Source: an uncultured Erythrobacter sp.
Lineage (GTDB): Bacteria; Pseudomonadota; Alphaproteobacteria; Sphingomonadales; Sphingomonadaceae
Assembly (NCBI GenBank): GCA_947501005.1
Contig: CANMTU010000001.1
Location: forward strand, 124,001 to 188,000
DNA length: 64,000 nucleotides
Reading direction: 5' to 3'
Shown: positions 27,417 through 37,073 of the stretch, in pieces
Position numbering within the stretch: position 1 is the stretch's first letter
Layout: every line of letters starts with the position of its first letter
Position numbers and translations under genes: made by a program
Notes under the pieces: generated by a model
Told to the model about the DNA's origin: nothing
Databases searched by the model: none
What the model saw: the letters and a program-made list of their open reading frames with translations, nothing else

Positions 27417-27566
27417 GTTTTTGTGCTCTTTCGCTTGAAGCAGATTTACCGAAGGAAGATGCTTCACCGCCTCCTGCACGAGGCTTACAATGACCATGAC
27501 TGAGTGGAGAGGCGCTGGTGAGCGGTCGCTAGGCCGCGGCTTGACCATCGTACTTCAAAAGTCGCT

Positions 27567-27992
27567 GTGCAGTTGCGCGAATTGTCTCAGCGACTATATC
27601 GCAAACGTCACGCATGTCGGCACAAGCCGACAGCTTCGGAAGAATTCCGAGGTCCCGTCCTCCAGTTGGAGGTTAACCGGCGGACCCTGCAGAGGGTTCG
27701 CCGAATTTTGTTCGAACGCTCTCGCAGGTCCAACCCGATGGAGCATCGAATGCATTATTCAGACGAGGAAATCGAACGCGCGAAGACATTATTCGCTCGT
27801 GAAAATGATCAACCCGGCCATGGCAGAATGGCGGTTGCCGCGATGGCGGGAATGAGCAAGCCCGGCAAAATCAGCCATATCACTCATCGACGGACTTGGC
27901 GGGACTACCTTCCGAAGGCACGACGCGATTTGCAAAAGGAAAGATCGGACCGGAATTTTCGATTAGGTAACGTGTCGCATGATCTAAACTGA
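27567..27992 (+). CDS. Doubtful small ORF between hipB and the Toprim gene
   Basis: A 141-codon frame with no recognised domain. The part from the ATG at 27750 (MHYSDEEIERAKTLFAREND) looks more protein-like than the arginine-rich upstream part, so a shorter product of 80 residues is possible. No clear ribosome-binding site was seen. The 27363-28177 interval is lower in GC than the flanks and otherwise holds only the hipBA operators; it could be decayed coding DNA. Confidence 0.3.
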   Translation: MQLRELSQRLYRKRHACRHKPTASEEFRGPVLQLEVNRRTLQRVRRILFERSRRSNPMEHRMHYSDEEIERAKTLFARENDQPGHGRMAVAAMAGMSKPGKISHITHRRTWRDYLPKARRDLQKERSDRNFRLGNVSHDLN

Positions 27993-28177
27993 CCAGGTCG
28001 TGGGGCAGCGATAAGGATCAATGGCGCTAGTGAGAAGTCACTACGAATAATCGGTAGACCTCGCGGGTGAGCGGCGATGTCGATGTGACGCTCAAATCGA
28101 CGGGCTCGCAGTGCAGACGTGAATCCCCTCCGACCTGTTCTTACAACACAGAAGGGCTGGAGGGGAGGAGGGTCTTT

Positions 28178-29113
28178 GTGAGCGAGCCGAAAGGATCGCG
28201 ATGTGCCATGTCCCACCGATATTCCACCAAGATAAGCTCTTTGGAAGAAGCCGCCCGCCGCATCTGTGAAAACCGGGGCGGCAAATGGTCCGGCACAAAG
28301 GGCATGGCCTGCTGCCCTGCACATGACGACCGTACGCCGTCACTCGGTGTGTCGCTCGGCCAAAAAGCGATCCTTTTCCATTGTTTTGCGGGATGTGATC
28401 AGCAGAGCGTGCTGGCTGCTCTGGCGAGTGAAGGTGTCGACGCAACCTCGCTCTTTTCAGGTTCTGCGACTACCGACGGTCCCGAGCCGACCAGAACGAG
28501 CAAACCCTCGGCGGCAGCGCTGAGGATCTGGCGCGACGCACAGCCACTGCGTGCCAGTCCGGCAAAGGCATATCTTGAGAGCCGCGGCATCCTCGCCGCA
28601 TCGCCGGCGCTGCGCTTCCATGCAAGAACACCGCTTGGTCCGAAGGGACGCACTCGCTTTTTGCCGGCCATGATCGCGGCGGTCAGCCTCGACGAGGGGC
28701 CGATCGCCATCCATCGCACGTTCCTTTCGGGCAATGCTAAGGCCGCTTTCGAAAAGCCGAAGCGCGCGCTCGGCGCGCTTCGTGAAGCTGCTGTCCGCCT
28801 CTTCGCTCCGGCCTCCGGCAAGCTCGGCCTCGCCGAGGGCATCGAGAGCGCGATGTCGGCCTATGCGCTAACCGGCATCCCCGTCTGGGCGACTCTGGGC
28901 AATGAGCGCTTCGGCCTCGTCAGCGTGCCAGAGAGCGTGACTGAACTCCATCTCTTCGTCGATCACGATGCTGGCGGCGAGCTGGCCGCCTCGCGTGGCC
29001 TGGCCGCTTATGCCCGCGATGGGCGAACGATCCACGTTCGCAAACCATCCTTACGCGACACCGACTGGAACGATGAACTGACAGCATGGCTGCGCCGCAA
29101 AGCGGCGCGGTAG
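28178..29113 (+). CDS. CHC2 zinc finger-Toprim (DUF7146-type) primase-like protein
   Basis: A 311-residue DNA-metabolism protein of plasmids and phages. The N-terminal part has a primase-type zinc finger: C-C-P-A-H-D-D-R, then ILFHCFAGCD, giving Cys/His/Cys/Cys ligands. The C-terminal Toprim domain includes GLAEGIESAMSAYALTG and the acidic LHLFVDHDAGG. No polymerase catalytic core is seen, so it is more likely an accessory primase or regulatory protein than a complete primase. The GTG at 28178 follows a GGAGGAGGG stretch; ATG at 28208 is an alternative start. The methyltransferase-helicase gene follows 75 bases on. Confidence 0.85.
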   Translation: MSEPKGSRCAMSHRYSTKISSLEEAARRICENRGGKWSGTKGMACCPAHDDRTPSLGVSLGQKAILFHCFAGCDQQSVLAALASEGVDATSLFSGSATTDGPEPTRTSKPSAAALRIWRDAQPLRASPAKAYLESRGILAASPALRFHARTPLGPKGRTRFLPAMIAAVSLDEGPIAIHRTFLSGNAKAAFEKPKRALGALREAAVRLFAPASGKLGLAEGIESAMSAYALTGIPVWATLGNERFGLVSVPESVTELHLFVDHDAGGELAASRGLAAYARDGRTIHVRKPSLRDTDWNDELTAWLRRKAAR

Positions 29114-29169
29114 AGGAGAGAGAGCTTCTCGAATTCCTGATCCGGCAGAGGGCGTGTCCCAATGCCCCC

Positions 29170-29188
29170 ATCAGGAGGACGAATTGCC
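29170..29188 (+). promoter_or_regulatory. ATCAGGAG ribosome-binding site of the Sno gene
   Basis: ATCAGGAG at 29170-29177 is followed by 11 bases and the ATG at 29189, which fixes the start of the large helicase gene. It is one of five copies of this octamer in front of accessory-backbone genes. Confidence 0.7.
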
Positions 29189-32100
29189 ATGCTTCAATCA
29201 GACCTGTTTCCCGCCAGCGAGAAGTTGTCGTCAGTGCCGCTGGCCTACGCCGTTGGCACCCGAATTGGCGAGCTTCTCACCTCAGGTCGTCATCTTCCCC
29301 GCGCTGACATTGCCGGTCTCTTCGCTGAAGAGACCGGCGCCCGGGACTGGGGAAACGCTTGGACCATCGACGACTACAACAACGCGGTCGAGATCGGTGC
29401 ACTGCTGTGGCTTCGAGAGTCCTCACGCATCGATCTGGCGACAAGCATGCACGAAGCAGAAGCGCGGTTCGACTGGCTCGAAGCAGCCTTGCCGCCCCGG
29501 CACGTGCGCAGTGAAGCACAGGTCGAGCTCCAGCAGTTCTCGACCCCGCCGATGCTGGCCTGGCTTATGGCGAAGGCCGCAGCGATGTCGGCGAGTGACA
29601 TGCTGCTCGAACCGTCTGCCGGGAATGGCGCCCTTGCGCTTTGGGCCTGCGTCCAGAATGCCTCGCTGCTCCTCAACGAGATCGATCCGGCAAGACGAGA
29701 CGGTCTGGCCCACGTCTTCCCCACGGCCTCGATCACCGCGCATGACGGGGAACTGATCGCCGACCTGCTTCGCGGCCCTGTTCCGTCTGTCGTGGTGATG
29801 AACCCGCCGTTCGCCCGCAGCCAGGAACGCCGCAAGGACGGTGAGACTGCCATGCGTCACCTGCGCGGTGCGATCCGGGCCGCTGCCGCTGGTGCGAGGA
29901 TTGTCGCCATCATGCCAGAAGGCTTCGATGCTTCCACCTTCGCCAAGGCGCAGGACGAAGCGTCGCTGCTGCTCGATGTCCGGTTGCAACAGATGTTTCG
30001 CCGGACGGGCACGGGAATTGCCGTTCGCCTGGTCGTCATCGACAAAGCGCCTGCTGCGCCTGAACCAGCGATCACCGGAGATACCTGCGACCTGATCGAG
30101 CTCCACGAGCTTGTCACCGCGCTTCCGCGCCGCGCGCAAACATCCGCCAGCTTCCATCGCCTGCCAGTCGGAAAACCATTGCGCCTCGCTGGCAAGAATT
30201 CGACCCAACGCACGCCGGTCCGGCCGTTGGCGCCTTTCGCAGCGACATCAGCAGCCACAGCGAATGCGATCGACCTTGCCTATTCGGTCCTCGCCGACCC
30301 CGCGCCTGTGCCCGAACAGGCAGGCATCTACCTGCCTTACCGGCCCAGCCGCATCGCCTTCGAAGATGCTCCGGTCCATCCCACCCCGCTCGTGGAATCG
30401 GTTGCCATGGGTTCGGTCGCGGCACCACAGCCCGATGTTTGCCCGCGCCTTCCCGCATGTTGGCAGGCCGATGGCCTGCTGTCCGAAGCGCAATGCGAGA
30501 CACTGGTCTACGCTGCCCAAGCATTTGCGCGCGATCTTCCGGGTCAGTTCAAGGTGAGCCAGGAAGGCACCTCGCTGGAACTCTCCGAGGACGGTCACTC
30601 CTACCGCCAAGGCTTCTTCCTCGGCGACGGGACAGGAGCGGGAAAGGGACGGCAGATCGCAGCGGTCATCATGGACCGCTGGCTCGACGGCGAGCGTCGG
30701 CATGTCTGGATCACCAAGAACGAGGCGCTTCTGGAAGATGCGCGCCGCGACTGGGAAGCGCTTGGCGGGCTGCCGCTCGATCTCCAGCCGCTCTCGCGCT
30801 GGAAACTCGGCCACCCTGTCACGATGTCCGAAGGCATTCTCTTCGTCACCTATCCAACGCTGCGCTCGGGACGCGCTGAGGATACGCGGCTCGACCAGAT
30901 CCTTGCCTGGGCGGGCGAGGATTTCGACGGCGTGATCGCTTTCGACGAAGCCCATGCGATGGCTAATGCGCTCGGGGGCTCTTCAATCCGCGGCAAGGTC
31001 AAGGGCTCCGAACAAGGGATGGCGGGCCTCAGGCTGCAGAACCATCTCCCGCGCGCCCGCGTGCTCTACGCGTCTGCCACTGGCGCTTCGGATATCGCCA
31101 ACCTCGGTTACACTTCCCGCCTCGGCCTTTGGGGACCGGAGACCGCTTTTCCGACCCACGAGGCGTTCATGACCGAGATCCGCGCTGGCGGCGTCGCGGC
31201 GATGGAGCTCGTTGCCCGCGACCTCAAGGCCCAGGGCCTCTACCTTGCCCGTGCGCTGTCCTTCGCCGGGGTCGAGTACGAAATCCTCGAACACAGCCTG
31301 ACCCAAGCGCAGGTACGGATCTACGATGCCTATGCCGATGCCTGGGCGATCATTCACCGCAACCTAGAAGCCTCGCTCGAAGCAACCCGCGTGGTCGACG
31401 AGGACAGCGGCGACACGCTGAACCGCAATGCCAAGGCCGCGGCGCTCTCGATCTTCGAAGGCACCAAGCAGCGCTTCTTTGCCCAGCTTCTGCTCTCGAT
31501 GAAACTGCCGAGCCTGATCCCCGCGATGGAAGCAGCGCTTGGCGAAGACCATTCGGTAGTCGTGCAGCTGGTCTCGACCGCGGAGGCCATGCTCGACCGG
31601 CGCCTTGCCGACCTTAGCGTGGAAGAACGCGAAGCGCTCGATATCGATCTGTCCCCGCGTGAATATGTCATCGACTACCTCGTCAAAAGCTTCCCGGTGC
31701 GCCTGATGCAGGTCTTCGCCGACGAGGACGGAAACCTGCGTTCCGAGGCGATGAGCGACGAGGAGGGCAATCCGATCTTCTGCACTCGCGCCGTGGCCGC
31801 GCGTGACGCGTTGATCGAGAAGCTCTGCGCGCTGCCGCCCATCGCTACCGCGCTCGATGCGATCATCGAACACTTCGGAACCGACGCCGTGGCCGAAGTC
31901 ACGGGTCGCACCCGCAGGCTCGTACTGGGCCGCGATGGTCAGCAGCGCCTCGAACGGCGAAGCCCCAGTGCCAATGTCGCCGAAGCGCAAAGCTTCATGG
32001 AAGGGACCAAGCGCATCCTCGTCTTCTCGGATGCGGGCGGCACGGGGCGTTCCTATCATGCCGACTTGGGCGCCAGGAACCAGCAGCGGCGGGTTCACTT

Positions 32101-33436
32101 CCTGCTCGAGCCGGGATGGCGCGTCGACATCGCCATCCAGGGTCTTGGTCGCACGAACCGCACCAATCAAGCCTCGGCCCCGCTGTTCCGCCCGGTCACC
32201 ACCGATGTGAAGGGCGAGCGCCGCTTCATCTCGACCATTGCCCGCAGGCTCGATGCATTGGGGGCGCTCACGCGAGGTCAGCGCCAGACCGGCGGACAGA
32301 ACCTGTTCGATCCGGCAGACAATCTCGAAAGCGACTATGCACGCGACGCGCTCAGCCGCTGGTTCCAGCTGCTCTATGACGGCAAGCTCGAGGCCACGAG
32401 CTTCGGCAACTTCGTGGAGCGCACCGGCCTCCGGCTTGAAAATCCCGATGGCGGGCTGACCGACAATCTCCCCACGATCCAGCGCTGGCTCAATCGCATC
32501 CTCGCGCTGCCGATTGCGCTCCAGAACTCCATATTCGATGAATATCTCGGCCTCGTCGAAGCGCGGATCGAAGCCGCGCGCGAGGCTGGAACGCTCGACC
32601 AGGGACTGGAGACCGTCAAGGTCGATCACTTTACGGTCCTTGCAGATGAACTCCTGCGCACGGACCCCGTGACCGGTGCCGAGACCCGTCTCGTCTCGGT
32701 CGAAGTGACGAGGCACCTTCGGCCTCTGCGATTGCAGCGCCTCGTGCGGATGCACGAGATTGGCAGTCGGCACGCGATCCCGATGCGCAATATGCGGTCA
32801 GGCAAGGTCGCGCTGTCGGTTCCAGCCCGTCGCCTGATCGCCGACGACGGGGCCGTGATCGAACGCCGGCGCCTGCTGCGCCCGCTCAAGTCCGCGAACT
32901 GGACCCTTGAGGCACTCGCTGAGAGCCACTGGGAAGAAATTGGCGTCACTGCGTTCACCAGCGCATGGCGGACCGAGGAAGAAGAGGCGGCCAAGTCACC
33001 GGTTACCGAGCGCGTCCATCTCGCCACCGGGCTGCTGCTCCCGGTCTGGAAGCGCCTGCCCGGCGATCACGTGCGCGTCACGCGGCTCGTTGCCGAAGAT
33101 GGCCAGTCGATCATCGGCCGCGAAGTGCTCGATATCGATCTCGCTGCAATCGCCGAGACCTTTGGCCTTTCCGGAGTTACCGGGCCAGCTGCAGAGCAGA
33201 TCGGCGACCTCGTTCTCGCCAGCGGCAAACCGCTAAGCCTTGCCAGCCACGATCCACTCACGGTGAAGCGCTCGCTGGTCGGCGGCGAACAGCGCCTTGA
33301 ACTGACCGGATTCTCGCCGGATCGCCTCGACTGGTACAAGGGCAAGGGCTGCTTCACCGAGATCATCCGTTACCGCACGCGGCTGTTCGTGCCAGTCTCC
33401 GAAGCCTCGTCGGTCCTCCCCGCGCTTGCCGCCTGA
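29189..33436 (+). CDS. Adenine-methyltransferase/strawberry-notch helicase fusion
   Basis: A 1415-residue polyvalent protein. The N-terminal part (about 110-290) is a Rossmann methyltransferase: LLEPSAGNGALALWA for S-adenosylmethionine and NPPFARS (N205) as an amino-methylase catalytic motif. The middle and C-terminal parts are a strawberry-notch superfamily 2 ATPase with Walker A GDGTGAGKGRQ (from residue 479), DEAH-type box FDEAH (D586), and later GGTGRSYHADL and GWRVDIAIQGLGRTNRTNQ as helicase motifs. Such giants are found on conjugative elements and phages, where protection of incoming DNA from restriction is suspected. It lies between a Toprim gene and a parB gene in one apparent transcription unit. 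Confidence 0.9.
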   Translation: MLQSDLFPASEKLSSVPLAYAVGTRIGELLTSGRHLPRADIAGLFAEETGARDWGNAWTIDDYNNAVEIGALLWLRESSRIDLATSMHEAEARFDWLEAALPPRHVRSEAQVELQQFSTPPMLAWLMAKAAAMSASDMLLEPSAGNGALALWACVQNASLLLNEIDPARRDGLAHVFPTASITAHDGELIADLLRGPVPSVVVMNPPFARSQERRKDGETAMRHLRGAIRAAAAGARIVAIMPEGFDASTFAKAQDEASLLLDVRLQQMFRRTGTGIAVRLVVIDKAPAAPEPAITGDTCDLIELHELVTALPRRAQTSASFHRLPVGKPLRLAGKNSTQRTPVRPLAPFAATSAATANAIDLAYSVLADPAPVPEQAGIYLPYRPSRIAFEDAPVHPTPLVESVAMGSVAAPQPDVCPRLPACWQADGLLSEAQCETLVYAAQAFARDLPGQFKVSQEGTSLELSEDGHSYRQGFFLGDGTGAGKGRQIAAVIMDRWLDGERRHVWITKNEALLEDARRDWEALGGLPLDLQPLSRWKLGHPVTMSEGILFVTYPTLRSGRAEDTRLDQILAWAGEDFDGVIAFDEAHAMANALGGSSIRGKVKGSEQGMAGLRLQNHLPRARVLYASATGASDIANLGYTSRLGLWGPETAFPTHEAFMTEIRAGGVAAMELVARDLKAQGLYLARALSFAGVEYEILEHSLTQAQVRIYDAYADAWAIIHRNLEASLEATRVVDEDSGDTLNRNAKAAALSIFEGTKQRFFAQLLLSMKLPSLIPAMEAALGEDHSVVVQLVSTAEAMLDRRLADLSVEEREALDIDLSPREYVIDYLVKSFPVRLMQVFADEDGNLRSEAMSDEEGNPIFCTRAVAARDALIEKLCALPPIATALDAIIEHFGTDAVAEVTGRTRRLVLGRDGQQRLERRSPSANVAEAQSFMEGTKRILVFSDAGGTGRSYHADLGARNQQRRVHFLLEPGWRVDIAIQGLGRTNRTNQASAPLFRPVTTDVKGERRFISTIARRLDALGALTRGQRQTGGQNLFDPADNLESDYARDALSRWFQLLYDGKLEATSFGNFVERTGLRLENPDGGLTDNLPTIQRWLNRILALPIALQNSIFDEYLGLVEARIEAAREAGTLDQGLETVKVDHFTVLADELLRTDPVTGAETRLVSVEVTRHLRPLRLQRLVRMHEIGSRHAIPMRNMRSGKVALSVPARRLIADDGAVIERRRLLRPLKSANWTLEALAESHWEEIGVTAFTSAWRTEEEEAAKSPVTERVHLATGLLLPVWKRLPGDHVRVTRLVAEDGQSIIGREVLDIDLAAIAETFGLSGVTGPAAEQIGDLVLASGKPLSLASHDPLTVKRSLVGGEQRLELTGFSPDRLDWYKGKGCFTEIIRYRTRLFVPVSEASSVLPALAA

Positions 33437-33482
33437 TCCCTCGGGCAGACCCCAATCTCAGAATGAGAGTGGAGGGAGCCCT

Positions 33483-33533
33483 TTGGCCTTGTGGGCCAAG
33501 TGATCCTCACTGGCGCCTCCATTCCATCAGGAG
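33483..33533 (+). promoter_or_regulatory. Leader hairpin and ATCAGGAG site of the parB-like gene
   Basis: TTGGCC (33483-33488) pairs with GGCCAA (33494-33499), and ATCAGGAG follows at 33526-33533, seven bases before the ATG at 33541. The hairpin is 27 bases upstream of the octamer, so a link between them is only suggested by the same pairing in front of other backbone genes. Confidence 0.5.
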
Positions 33534-33540
33534 AACACCC

Positions 33541-35514
33541 ATGATCCAGTCGATTCCCTTGAAGAAGCTCGTCCCGAGCCCGCGCAACGTTCGCAAGTCG
33601 AGCGACGTGCTGGCCGACCTTCAGCTGCGGGCAGACATTGCTGCGCGCGGCCTGCTACAGAACCTCGTCGTGCGCAAAGGAAAGCGCGGCAAGTTCGAGG
33701 TCGAAGCCGGCGGTCGCCGTCTCGCCGCGCTGCAGGCGCTGGCCGAAGAGGGAACATTGCTCGACAACCACGAGGTCACCTGCCTCGTCATCGAAGGCGG
33801 GGAAAGCGAGGTGCGCGAAGCCAGTCTTGCCGAGAACTTCCAGCGCCTCGCGATGAACCCGGCCGACGAGGCGCAGGCCTTCGCTTCCATCATCGAAGCA
33901 GGAGCTACCACGGAAGACGTGGCTCGCCGCTTCGGCCTCACTGTCCGGTTCGTCGAAGGGCGTCTGCGCCTGGCAAGTCTAGCACCCTGCGTCTTCGAAG
34001 CGCTCGCCGAAGGCACGATCACGCTCGACATGGCCAAGGCCTACGGCGCGATCTCCGACGTGGAACGCCAGGCGCATGTCTATGCCGAGCTGCAGGACGC
34101 CTGGTACCAGATCACGCCCGACACGATCCGCCGTATGGTGCTCGATGCCACAGTGCGCGGTTCCGATCCACGCGCTGTCCTCGTTGGACGCGATGCCTAC
34201 CTCGCTGCAGGCGGCCGGATCGAGCGCGAACTGTTCGACGATGATGCCAGCGAGAGCTGGATCGATGTCGCGTTGCTCGAAGATCTCGCGCACAAGGCCA
34301 TGGATGAAGCCGCCGAAAAGGCCGCGCTCGAATATGGCCTTGCCTGGGTGCGCCCGACGCTTGGCAACTACGTCAGCCATGACCTTGTTGAAGGTCTCGG
34401 TCGCTTGCCCTGCGAGCCTGCGCCGATGACCGAACAGGAAGCGAAGGAACTTGGCGAGCTCGAGGCCGGCTACGATCGCGTCGCCGCAGTGCTCGAAGAC
34501 GAAGACAGCGACGAGGACGAGGTCGCCAAGGCCGAACAGGAACTCGTGGTGATCGACCGCGCCATGCGCGCGCTCAATGACCGGCCGCCGGTACTCGCCG
34601 ACGAACTGAAATCCGAGGCTGGTGCCTTCCTAGTCCTCTCGCGCAATGGCGAGCCGACCTTGGTCCCGCAGTACTACACCGAGACCGAGGTCATCACCGA
34701 CGAAGGTCCTATCGAGGCAGTCGAGGACAGCGGAACGGCAAAGCCCAAAGGAAGCTCGCTTTCCCAGCGCCTGCTTGATGAACTGGCCATGCAGCGCCGC
34801 GACATCCTGGCGATCCATCTCGCCAACGATCCGGCACTGGCTCTCGACTTCATGGTCTTCACACTCGCCGATGCCGATGGGCATAATTGGCGCGCCAAGA
34901 AGGCGTCGACACTGGTGGGTCCGGTGGCATCAGGCCCGGTTGCCGGGTTCGAAGCCAAGGATGCGCCGGCGAGCGCTGCGCTAGCAGAATTCGCCGGGTC
35001 GCTCGATGAAAGCTGGCGTGCTGGGACAAGCGATGTCGAGCGGTTTGCCAGGTTCCGGGCGCTTTCGGACGAGGCGCGTTCGGCCTGGCTTGGCCATGTC
35101 GTCTCGCGCACGCTTGTCGCGAGCCTCGCGTGCGAAGGCGAACGCTCGGCGCCGCTGCACGAGGCGCTCGGCTCCCTGCTCGAAATTGAGACCGCGCATT
35201 GGTGGCGTCCCACTGCGACGAATTACTTCGACCGGGTGGCCAAGGCCCGCACGCTCGAAGCACTCGACACCGCCGGCGGTCCTGAACTGGTCAGTCGCTA
35301 TGCTGCATCGAAGAAGGCCGAACTGGCGAGTGCAGCCGAGCGCATCTTCTCCGGCAATTTCATCGGCGAGGCCGACGTCAAGGAGCGGGCGCAGGCTTGG
35401 GTTCCGCCGATCATGCGTTTCGCCAGTGCCGAGGAAGTCCAATTGACCGACCACGAAGGAGACGAGGCGGTCAACGCAGAAGAATCTGACGAGATTGCCG
35501 AGCAGGCTGCCTGA
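33541..35514 (+). CDS. Large ParB/RepB-family nuclease-like partition protein
   Basis: A 657-residue protein with a ParB N-terminal domain: IPLKKLVPSPRNVRKSS, the RGLLQNLVVRKG and GRRLAAL blocks and EASLAENFQR (box II-like, about residues 85-100), then a helix-turn-helix (TTEDVARRFGLTVRFVEGRL). The remaining 450 residues are acidic and not assignable. It is longer than chromosomal ParB proteins (about 300) and has no ParA partner here, as in other plasmid-type backbones of this kind, where the role in partition is not established. The start has ATCAGGAG seven bases upstream. Confidence 0.88.
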   Translation: MIQSIPLKKLVPSPRNVRKSSDVLADLQLRADIAARGLLQNLVVRKGKRGKFEVEAGGRRLAALQALAEEGTLLDNHEVTCLVIEGGESEVREASLAENFQRLAMNPADEAQAFASIIEAGATTEDVARRFGLTVRFVEGRLRLASLAPCVFEALAEGTITLDMAKAYGAISDVERQAHVYAELQDAWYQITPDTIRRMVLDATVRGSDPRAVLVGRDAYLAAGGRIERELFDDDASESWIDVALLEDLAHKAMDEAAEKAALEYGLAWVRPTLGNYVSHDLVEGLGRLPCEPAPMTEQEAKELGELEAGYDRVAAVLEDEDSDEDEVAKAEQELVVIDRAMRALNDRPPVLADELKSEAGAFLVLSRNGEPTLVPQYYTETEVITDEGPIEAVEDSGTAKPKGSSLSQRLLDELAMQRRDILAIHLANDPALALDFMVFTLADADGHNWRAKKASTLVGPVASGPVAGFEAKDAPASAALAEFAGSLDESWRAGTSDVERFARFRALSDEARSAWLGHVVSRTLVASLACEGERSAPLHEALGSLLEIETAHWWRPTATNYFDRVAKARTLEALDTAGGPELVSRYAASKKAELASAAERIFSGNFIGEADVKERAQAWVPPIMRFASAEEVQLTDHEGDEAVNAEESDEIAEQAA

Positions 35515-35544
35515 CCCCTCCTGACAGGTCCAAGTCACTCGGCG

Positions 35545-35578
35545 GGCGGTCCGTCCCTTTCGGGACGGGCCGCCTTTT
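35545..35578 (+). terminator. Strong rho-independent terminator after parB
   Basis: A 13-base-pair stem (with one G-T pair) between 35545-35557 and 35562-35574 closes a TTTC loop and is followed by TTTT. It lies 30 bases after the parB stop and ends the Toprim-Sno-parB unit. Confidence 0.85.
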
Positions 35579-35986
35579 CAATGTCAAATTTGGGGCCGCT
35601 AGCCGTCGGTCCGCTTTTGACTGGCTTACGTTTGAAAGCTGCCGAAAGCGTTATAGTGCAAATCGGCCCAACGTTTGCCGGTCTGGAAAACGCCCTAAAA
35701 CCGGTCATTCGAGTGACTGAGATTTTCGCCTGAGAACTACTATTAGTTTACCGTAGACTCCATTGGTGCCTTACGATCTGATCGAGGCGGTTTGAAAGAT
35801 CGCGCCGTGTTTTAACCGCTGTTGGCTTGGGTGCCGGTATTCATCATGGCGTAGCAAGGCGGCGACCGCGCTTGAGAAGAATGCGACGTGGCGCTCGACC
35901 TTGATCTTGTTTGCAGGTTGCAGCCTTGCCTGAGCGACACCCTCGAGAAATTAGCGATTTTCGATGAATTGCGGTATCGGGGCACG
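35579..35986. other. Gene-poor segment between parB and the ethanol module
   Basis: About 400 bases of lower GC content. I see no gene, tRNA or repeat family in it. It starts with the 13-mer ATGTCAAATTTGG also found at 25712-25724. An open frame from 35888 leads into the regulator gene but its first 33 codons look non-coding. It probably holds the promoter of the regulator and the junction between backbone and cargo. Confidence 0.5.
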
Positions 35987-36934
35987 ATGACGGAACGGCA
36001 TGAAGCAATTGTCGAAGAGGTTTTGCAATCCTCATCCAGTGCCGCGCATTCTCTTGTCGCGGCGAGCTGGTGTCGTTCCGGCCTAAGGCATGGTCTCGAT
36101 GCCGGGGCCAATCGCGCATCGGAACTCGTGTCCGGTAGCGACCTCACCCAACGACGGCAGCGCCATGAGTTGATGCTGGACGTCGCGCGGCCACTTCTCG
36201 ACCAGTTGTTCCAGGCCGTTTCCGCTACCGGCTGTGCCGTGATGCTGTCCGATAATAACGGCGTCGTGCTGGAAGCGCGCAGCCTGGCTGGCGATCGCGA
36301 ACTCTTTGAGCGAGTTGGTCTGACCCCCGGCGGGGTATGGAGCGAGAGCCGGGAAGGCACCAATGGTATCGGCACATGCCTGATCGAGGGTCGGCCCGTC
36401 ACGATCCACCGCAACGAACATTTCGCCAGTCGCAACATTGGTATCAGCTGCATGGATGCGCCAGTGCGCGATGCGACCGGCCAGCTTGTCGGCGCGCTCG
36501 ATATTTCGAATTGTCGCGACGATCACAGCGCCGCGATGGGGATATTGGTGCAGAAGATTGTTCAGGACGCAGCGCGCCGGATCGAAAGTGGCATCTTTCG
36601 CAAACACTTCGCCGCGCATCGGATCGTCGATGCCAATCTGGCGGGCGGAGATGCAGCCCTGCTGGCCGTGGATCAGGACGACCTGGTCATTGGTGCAACC
36701 TTTGCCGCCAGGCACCGCTTCGGGCTGACCGACGCTTGCCTGGAAGCGCGCCGCACGGCTTCCGATATTCTCGGTAGTGAAGCAGCCCCGTCCCTCCACG
36801 ACTCGGAACGGGCCGTGTTACGAAGAGCATTGGCGCAGGCCGGTGGCAACGCCACGCAGGCAGCAAAAGATCTCGGAATAGGGCGTGCGACGCTTTATCG
36901 GCGGATGGAAAAGGTTGGCTTGCAGCGCAGCTGA
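35987..36934 (+). CDS. AcoR-like GAF/Fis regulator without an AAA+ domain
   Basis: A 315-residue regulator. The N-terminal two thirds resemble the sensor part of AcoR-type activators: a GAF-like domain with [16 protein letters not shown] and the typical [20 protein letters not shown] and [20 protein letters not shown]. The C-terminus (about 270-312) is a Fis-type helix-turn-helix with [20 protein letters not shown]. The sigma-54-interacting AAA+ domain that normally lies between them is absent, so it should act without sigma-54. It precedes the ethanol genes on the same strand; control of them is inferred. Confidence 0.88.
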   Translation: MTERHEAIVEEVLQSSSSAAHSLVAASWCRSGLRHGLDAGANRASELVSGSDLTQRRQRHELMLDVARPLLDQLFQAVSATGCAVMLSDNNGVVLEARSLAGDRELFERVGLTPGGVWSESREGTNGIGTCLIEGRPVTIHRNEHFASRNIGISCMDAPVRDATGQLVGALDISNCRDDHSAAMGILVQKIVQDAARRIESGIFRKHFAAHRIVDANLAGGDAALLAVDQDDLVIGATFAARHRFGLTDACLEARRTASDILGSEAAPSLHDSERAVLRRALAQAGGNATQAAKDLGIGRATLYRRMEKVGLQRS

Positions 36935-36952
36935 CACATACACCGACCTAAG

Positions 36953-36970
36953 TGTCTCGATAGTGAGACA
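36953..36970. promoter_or_regulatory. Perfect inverted repeat upstream of the ethanol genes
   Basis: TGTCTC (36953-36958) and GAGACA (36965-36970) flank six bases, 18 bases after the regulator stop and about 100 bases before the aldehyde dehydrogenase start. This is a good candidate binding site for the Fis-type domain of the adjacent regulator. No convincing sigma-54 -24/-12 pair was found near it. Confidence 0.6.
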
Positions 36971-37073
36971 GTCTGCCCATGCAATTGCCGGCGGGCTCTT
37001 TTCAGCACCGCTTTTTCGCGGAACCATCATCCTCACGACCGGGAGCACCCGGCAAATTCGAGAGGATCAACTG

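Noticed and set aside
27490..27855. 121-codon frame starting at 27490
   Set aside because: It overlaps the better, though still doubtful, frame at 27567-27992 and has no domain or protein-like pattern.
36974..36989. Sigma-54 promoter upstream of the ethanol genes
   Set aside because: TGCCCATGCAATTGCC has the right spacing but GC in place of the essential GG. It is also too close to the inverted repeat, and the regulator lacks the AAA+ domain needed for sigma-54.
36885..37073. N-terminal extension of the aldehyde dehydrogenase
   Set aside because: The extension runs through the end of the regulator gene in another frame and lacks family similarity; the ATG at 37074 has a good ribosome site.
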